A DNA stretch of 64,000 nt, taken from Cohnella thermotolerans DSM 17683. GTDB taxonomy: Bacteria; Bacillota; Bacilli; Paenibacillales; Paenibacillaceae. The translations under genes were made by a program, and so were the position numbers. Under the pieces are notes generated by a model, which ran no database searches, was not told the origin of the DNA, and saw nothing but the letters and a program-made list of their open reading frames with translations. Numbering within the stretch: position 1 is the stretch's first letter; every line of letters begins with the position of its first letter. This document shows, in pieces, positions 59,542 to 64,000 of the stretch. The stretch spans positions 496,001-560,000 of the forward strand of contig NZ_AUCP01000001.1 in NCBI RefSeq assembly GCF_000429825.1, read 5' to 3'.

Positions 59542-60906
59542 TCAGAACAGAAATCTTCTGGCGTCTCCCGCCGCCGCCGTCAGCCGGCCTTCCGCCAGAA
59601 TGCCCGACTTCTCGAGCCATCGCTCGAAAGCCGGCGCCGGCCGCTTGCCGAGCGTTTCGCGGATGGCGGCGATATCGTGGTAGCTCATCGATTGATAATT
59701 CAACATGCAGTCGTCCGCCATCGGCACGCCGATCATAAAGTTGACGCCGGCCGTCGCCAGCAAAATGCCGAGCAGCTCCATATCGTTCTGGTCGGCTTTC
59801 ATATGGTTCGTATAGCAAATGTCGACCCCCATCGGCAGCCCGTGCATCTTGCCCATGAAATGGTCCTCCAGTCCGGCGCGGATGACCTGCTTGCTGTCGT
59901 ACAAATACTCCGGTCCGATGAACCCGACGACCGTGTTCACGATGAACGGGTTGAACCTGCGGGCGAGTCCGTAGCAGCGCGCCTCAAGCGTAACCTGATC
60001 GATGCCGAAATGAGCGTCCGAGGACAGCTCCGAGCCTTGCCCCGTTTCGAAATACCAGCGGTTCGGCCCGTCGGCCGTTCCCATTTCCCGGATCAGGGCA
60101 TCCGCCTCCTTCAGCAGCGCCACATCGACGCCGAACCCCCGGTTGCCTTCCTCCGTACCGGCGAGGCTTTGGAACAGCATATCCGCAGGGGCGCCTTCCT
60201 TTATCGCGCGCATCTGGGTGGTGACGTGGGCGAGTACGCAGTTTTGCGTCGGAATGTCCCAATGGGCTATGACCTCTTGCGTCGCATGCAGCAGCGCCTT
60301 TATCGCTTCGGTCGTATCGCTGACCGGATTGATGCCGATGACGGCATCTCCGATCCCGTAGGCGAGCGCTTCGAACAGCGAGGCTTTCATGCCGACGACA
60401 TGGTCGGTCGGATGGTTCGGCTGCGCCCGCGAGGCCAGCGTGCCCCGGTAGCCGATCGACGCGCGGCAAGTCGTGATCACCTCGATTTTCGCGGCGGCCT
60501 GGATAAGATCGAGATTGGACATCAGCTTGCATAGCGCCGCGATCATCTCGCTCGTCATCCCCCTCCCCAGCCTTAGCAGCTCGTTGCCGTCCGTCTCCGT
60601 GCGCAGAACGTATTCCCGCAGCTCGGCAACCGACCACCCCTTGATGGAAGCATAAACTTCCTCGTCCACCCCTTCCTCGATCACCCGCGACACTTCGTCC
60701 TTCTCGGGCGGGAGCGGAGCGAAGTTGCGAATATCGGACAGCAAGCAGTCGGCCAGCAGCGACTTGGCCGCGATCCGCTCCGTCATATCCGCGGCGGCGA
60801 TGCCGGCAAGGCCGTCGCCCGACCGCTCCTCGTTCGCCTTGGCGAGCAAATCCTTCAAATCGCGAAACCGGTACTCTTTGCCCCGAAGCGTCGTATGAAG
60901 CTTCAT
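59542..60906 (-). CDS. eutB: Ethanolamine ammonia-lyase large subunit
   Basis: A 454-residue (beta/alpha)8-barrel subunit, the standard length. It starts MKLHTTLRGKEYRFRDLK, and has NPVSDTTEAIKALL, TGQGSELSSDAHFGIDQVT, VNTVVGFIGPEYLY and DICYTNHMKADQND. It holds the substrate site and binds adenosylcobalamin with EutC. ATG with AGGAGG 9 bases upstream. It lies between eutA and eutC in the operon. Confidence 0.97.
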   Translation of the reverse strand: MKLHTTLRGKEYRFRDLKDLLAKANEERSGDGLAGIAAADMTERIAAKSLLADCLLSDIRNFAPLPPEKDEVSRVIEEGVDEEVYASIKGWSVAELREYVLRTETDGNELLRLGRGMTSEMIAALCKLMSNLDLIQAAAKIEVITTCRASIGYRGTLASRAQPNHPTDHVVGMKASLFEALAYGIGDAVIGINPVSDTTEAIKALLHATQEVIAHWDIPTQNCVLAHVTTQMRAIKEGAPADMLFQSLAGTEEGNRGFGVDVALLKEADALIREMGTADGPNRWYFETGQGSELSSDAHFGIDQVTLEARCYGLARRFNPFIVNTVVGFIGPEYLYDSKQVIRAGLEDHFMGKMHGLPMGVDICYTNHMKADQNDMELLGILLATAGVNFMIGVPMADDCMLNYQSMSYHDIAAIRETLGKRPAPAFERWLEKSGILAEGRLTAAAGDARRFLF

Positions 60907-60983
60907 TTTCGATTCCTCCTCTTCATGCGTTCTGCCGTCTTTATCCGTTTTTCGGCCGCCTTCATGCCGTTCTTCCCCTCGCC

Positions 60984-62462
60984 TCATTCGCCGAACACCA
61001 GGCTTTTGACGACAACCGGCACCACCTCTTCCTTGATCGGCTCGCCGACGTCGATATAATCGCCTTCCCGCGGCGACAATTGATCGAGGCAGACCAGCCG
61101 GTTGCGCTGTCGTTCCCCGAGCTTGCCGAGCAGCGCATAGCCCAGCGACTTGGCCATGTCGCTCTCGCAGACGAGCAGCGGCGTTGTCGCGCGGAGCGCC
61201 TCCGAGCCGTATGCCGCTGCCAAGGCGTCCGCCAGCCGCTGCAGCCGGCGGTACGAGCAATAGCCGGCGACGCGCAGGGAAAGCGCAAACGGCGGATCGC
61301 CGCCGGCCCCGGCGTAAGCGGCGATGCCTTCGCGGACGGCGGCGGCGGCGGCTTCCCGGAGCAGCCGCGCGTCCTCCGCGGCATCGCCCGCCTCCGGCGG
61401 CGCTTCGCAGACGACGACGGGAACGTCGCGGAGCGGCAGCACCCCCGGACTGCAATACATCGTGGCGCCGCCGATTTCCGTCGTCTGCGTGCCCGCCCCG
61501 ATGACCGTCGCCCGCGCCGCGGCCGGCGAGGGCCGAACCGTGATCGGGCAAGCGTCCGCAGCCTTCGCCAGCTCCGCCGCCAGCAGCGGGCCGATATCCC
61601 CGTGCCGGGCCGTGTCCCCGACCGTTTCCGGCGGAGACTTCTCCATCAGGGCGCCGACCCCGCCGGACACCCAAATTTCGTCCGGCGCCGGCAGGGCGTT
61701 CGCCGGCACGCCGACAAACAGCGGCCTGGCGGCGAGCAGCGCCGCCGGTTCCCCGCTCACGCACCGGAGCAGAATATCCGCCATCGCCCGGCATAATTGC
61801 CGCAGCGTGTCGAAGGTCGTGCGCGTTCCCTCCTCCGGCAGGCGGACGCCACCGCCCGACTCGGCCGCCCACCTGCGGAGAGCTGCGGCGGCATACAGCA
61901 CCCGTCCGCGTTCGTCAAGCCGGACCAGCCGTCCGCCGATATGCAACGTGACGGTGGCGATCAGGGCGCCGCGGCGAAAATACGCGGTATTGGCCGTCCC
62001 CCCGCCGATATCGACGTTGGCGACGACGCCGTCCGTCTCCAGCGAACGGCGAAAGGCGCCGGAGCCCTTGCCGGCCAGCATCGATTCCAGATCCGCGCCG
62101 GCGGTCGCCACCACGAATTGCCCGGCATGCCGGGCCAGCGCGCGTGTCAGCTCCTCGGCGTTGCGCTTGGTGGCCGTCTCGCCCGTTACGATGACCGCTC
62201 CCGTACGGACGTCTTCCGGCCGCAGCCCCGCTCTTGCGTACTCCGCTTCGAGCAGCGCGACGACCGAAGCGACGTCGATTCGATCCTCGCCGAGAAGCGG
62301 AGTCGGATAGACCGGACTGGCATATTCGATCTTCCTCTCGGTAATCTCGTATCTCGGCAAGGCAAAGCCGCCCGATGTTCGCGTCAGCCTTAATCTGGAC
62401 AGCAGCCATTTGGTCGTGCTGGTACCCAGATCGATGCCGACACTGTTCATCCATTCGTCCAT
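60984..62462 (-). CDS. eutA: Ethanolamine ammonia-lyase reactivating factor EutA
   Basis: A 492-residue protein of the EutA/actin-like ATPase fold. VGIDLGTSTTKWLLSRL is the phosphate-1 loop and VVANVDIGGGTANTAYF the phosphate-2 motif; IWVSGGVGALM and GATVIGAGTQTTEIGG-type segments follow (core RATVIGAGTQTTEIGG). It reactivates the lyase by swapping damaged cobalamin at the cost of ATP. The ATG at 62462 follows AAAGGAGCGG. It is the first gene after the antitermination leader. Confidence 0.93.
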   Translation of the reverse strand: MDEWMNSVGIDLGTSTTKWLLSRLRLTRTSGGFALPRYEITERKIEYASPVYPTPLLGEDRIDVASVVALLEAEYARAGLRPEDVRTGAVIVTGETATKRNAEELTRALARHAGQFVVATAGADLESMLAGKGSGAFRRSLETDGVVANVDIGGGTANTAYFRRGALIATVTLHIGGRLVRLDERGRVLYAAAALRRWAAESGGGVRLPEEGTRTTFDTLRQLCRAMADILLRCVSGEPAALLAARPLFVGVPANALPAPDEIWVSGGVGALMEKSPPETVGDTARHGDIGPLLAAELAKAADACPITVRPSPAAARATVIGAGTQTTEIGGATMYCSPGVLPLRDVPVVVCEAPPEAGDAAEDARLLREAAAAAVREGIAAYAGAGGDPPFALSLRVAGYCSYRRLQRLADALAAAYGSEALRATTPLLVCESDMAKSLGYALLGKLGERQRNRLVCLDQLSPREGDYIDVGEPIKEEVVPVVVKSLVFGE

Positions 62463-62493
62463 CCTTTCCGCTCCTTTCATCCGAGCCAAAGAA

Positions 62494-62584
62494 CGCAAAA
62501 AGACGCGATGAACTGACAGCCCGCAGCTTTCGCGCATTCAGCGCGGTGCTTCGGCTTCTGTCCGATCAAAGCGTCTTTGCTTTG
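62494..62584 (-). promoter_or_regulatory. EutV-type antitermination leader upstream of eutA
   Basis: Minus strand, between eutV and eutA. A hairpin CAAAGC-AAAGAC-GCTTTG (62567-62584) has a six-base loop with A at position 1 and G at 4, as required for ANTAR proteins. A second, TCGG-ACAGAA-GCCGA (62551-62565), also shows A1 and G4 but with a bulged G. Both overlap the 5' arm of a long terminator whose outer stem is AAAGACGC / GCGTCTTT, followed by TTTTTG. Bound EutV should prevent terminator folding. The hairpins are close together and need structural testing. Confidence 0.6.
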
Positions 62585-62618
62585 GCACTGCTATTCACTT
62601 GATAATCGGCGGCATCGG

Positions 62619-63191
62619 CTAACCGCCGATTTCCCGAATGACGGCTTCCGCCGTCTTGAGCAACGTTCTCCGCTCCTGCATGCTCCGGCTTCGGAGCGCG
62701 GCGTAAGCTTCTTCCTCACTCACGGAGTAGCGGTTCATAAGCAGCACCTTCGCCTTGTCGACGACTCTCCGCTCCTCCATCTTGCTCTTCAGCTTGCGCA
62801 CATCCTCTTCCAGCGCGCGAAGTTTGCGCCTCTGCTCCAGTCCGATCTCCACGGTCATCAGCAAGCCGCCCTCGGTAAAAGGCTTCATCACATAACCGGA
62901 AGCCCCGGCTGCCGTCGCGCTTTCGCTCCATTCCCGGCGGTAATGGGACGTAAGCAGAATGATGACGGGATCGTACCATTTGCGCAATTGACGCGCCGCC
63001 TTGAGGCCGTCGAGCTTCGGCATGTGAACGTCCAGGATGACCAGCTCGGGCCGATGCTCATATGCAAGCCTCACAGCCGCTTCGCCGTTGCCCGCTTCGA
63101 GCTTCGCCTCGTACCCGGCCTTCAGCAATATCTCCTTGACATCCAAGCGGGTGATCGGCTCGTCGTCGGCAATCATGACCGTAACGCTCAT
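62619..63191 (-). CDS. eutV: ANTAR-domain response regulator EutV
   Basis: A 190-residue two-domain regulator. The receiver (1-115) has the acidic pair DD (10-11), phospho-acceptor in LVILDVHMPK and conserved KPF (near 104). After a coiled-coil linker, the C-terminal ANTAR domain has VVDKAKVLLMNRYSVSEEEAYAALRSRSM, the RNA-binding three-helix module. It should bind hairpins in the eut leader when phosphorylated by EutW. Its start overlaps the eutW stop. Position eutW-eutV-eutA fits control of the whole operon. Confidence 0.94.
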   Translation of the reverse strand: MSVTVMIADDEPITRLDVKEILLKAGYEAKLEAGNGEAAVRLAYEHRPELVILDVHMPKLDGLKAARQLRKWYDPVIILLTSHYRREWSESATAAGASGYVMKPFTEGGLLMTVEIGLEQRRKLRALEEDVRKLKSKMEERRVVDKAKVLLMNRYSVSEEEAYAALRSRSMQERRTLLKTAEAVIREIGG

Positions 63192-64000
63192 GATCCGTCC
63201 CGCCGATCCAGGGGGAACGCGACCCGCATCCGCAGCAGGCCCGGCCGGATGTCGTGGCGGAAGCGGCCGCCGAGCGTGTCCTCGGCGAGCATCACGATCA
63301 GCGTCAGCCCGAGCGCTTCCCGGTCCGCAGTCCCGGCTCCGCCGAACTCGCCGCCGGCTGTCCGACCGGCAGGACGGGGATTGCCGGCCGCTGCGGTTAA
63401 AGCTTTCTCCGCCCGCTCAAGCGCGGCAGCCGTCCTCTCCTCCCAGATCAGTTCGGCTTCTCCGCCGGCTTCCCGCAGCGTAACCGAAACGGCCCCGTTG
63501 CCGTCCCGATTCGCCCCGTGCTTGACGGCGTTCTGGAGAAGCTCGTTTAAGATCAGGGCAAGCGGAGCGAACTGTTCCGCGCTCATCTTGACCGGATTCG
63601 TATGCATGCTGAGAGCGAACGGCCGCTCCGGTCCGGCCAGGGAAGCCGTCACCTCGTCCGCCAGCTCCTTCAGCAATCCGCCGGCTTCGACCGTTCCCGA
63701 GTCTTCCCGCGACAAGAAGCGGTGAATCCGGGCCACGCCTTCCACCCTGTGCAAGCTTTCCTCGAAGATCGCGGCGACCGACGGGTCTCGCTGCCTGCGC
63801 TGCTGAAGCCTCAAGAGACTGACGATCGTCTGCATCTGATTTTCGACGCGATGCCGGATCTCCCGCAGAATGACGGACTTGGCGCGAAGCTCCCGTTCCT
63901 TGTCCTTCATTTCCGTCCGGTCCCGAAGCAGCACGACTTTGCCGGCCAACCGGCCCTGGCGCTCGAGCGGCACAAGCCTTCGGGTGTAAATCCGGCCGCC
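63188..64000 (-). CDS. eutW: Sensor histidine kinase EutW, C-terminal part (cut by window edge)
   Basis: The frame is open to the window edge (about 270 codons visible). A PAS-like tail (IYTRRLVPLERQGRLAGKVV) leads into a HisKA_2/HWE-type kinase: the phospho-acceptor histidine is in REIRHRVENQMQTIVSLLRL, the N box in LILNELLQNAVKHG, and the G region in DREALGLTLIVMLAEDTL. It should sense ethanolamine and phosphorylate EutV. The four-base overlap with eutV indicates a coupled two-component pair. The N-terminal sensor is outside the window. Confidence 0.9.
   Translation of the reverse strand, partial: GGRIYTRRLVPLERQGRLAGKVVLLRDRTEMKDKERELRAKSVILREIRHRVENQMQTIVSLLRLQQRRQRDPSVAAIFEESLHRVEGVARIHRFLSREDSGTVEAGGLLKELADEVTASLAGPERPFALSMHTNPVKMSAEQFAPLALILNELLQNAVKHGANRDGNGAVSVTLREAGGEAELIWEERTAAALERAEKALTAAAGNPRPAGRTAGGEFGGAGTADREALGLTLIVMLAEDTLGGRFRHDIRPGLLRMRVAFPLDRRDGS

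Overview
The window is chromosomal DNA from a GC-rich, endospore-forming Firmicute, most likely Paenibacillaceae (Paenibacillus or Cohnella type). The evidence is spoVAC-spoVAD-spoVAE and sigK, strong AGGAGG-type ribosome sites with frequent GTG and TTG starts, an alanyl T-box, and a long block in the same order as the Bacillus subtilis yrr/alaS/iscS/trmU region. No rRNA, tRNA, CRISPR array, prophage or intact insertion sequence was seen.

Layout. 1-4540: DUF58/MoxR pair, spoVA genes on the minus strand, a small unknown protein and an uninterrupted sigK. 4540-11300: a sirtuin remnant, adenine deaminase, zwf, a DEDDh exonuclease, and a decayed urease accessory cluster (ureF and ureG fused and deleted, ureD frameshifted). 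11350-20080: polysaccharide deacetylase lipoprotein, ilvD, an HTH-binding-protein fusion regulator next to modA-modB, a NodB-YkoP deacetylase and an AI-2E type membrane protein. 20085-26710: class B penicillin-binding protein, a quinone-stress pair mhqO-mhqD with two MhqR-type operators, a repeat-filled intergenic region and a chemotaxis receptor.

26900-40250 is the conserved housekeeping block: trhP1-trhP2 (tRNA U34 hydroxylation), mltG, two DUF1292 proteins, ruvX, ireB, alaS with its T-box, an AI-2E protein, a PRC-barrel protein, cysteine desulfurase, cymR and mnmA. Cysteine desulfurase supplies sulfur for MnmA, and CymR controls sulfur metabolism. 40300-50470: second repeat cluster, cold-shock protein, methyltransferase, two tiny proteins, pepF with a possible export signal, an M29 aminopeptidase, a deoxyinosine glycosylase and a three-gene sugar ABC importer without an ATPase. 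50480-57320: hisC, GNAT, a glycerol-dehydrogenase-like enzyme, FAH-family hydrolase, glycerophosphodiesterase, CapA and an unknown membrane protein. 57380-64000: an ethanolamine utilisation operon read leftward, eutW-eutV-[antitermination leader]-eutA-eutB-eutC-permease, with no microcompartment shell genes in view.

The least explained signals are a 22-bp intergenic repeat family (12 copies in two clusters), an 83-bp palindromic element at 50187-50269, a long structured element before the chemotaxis receptor, and the urease and sirtuin relics.
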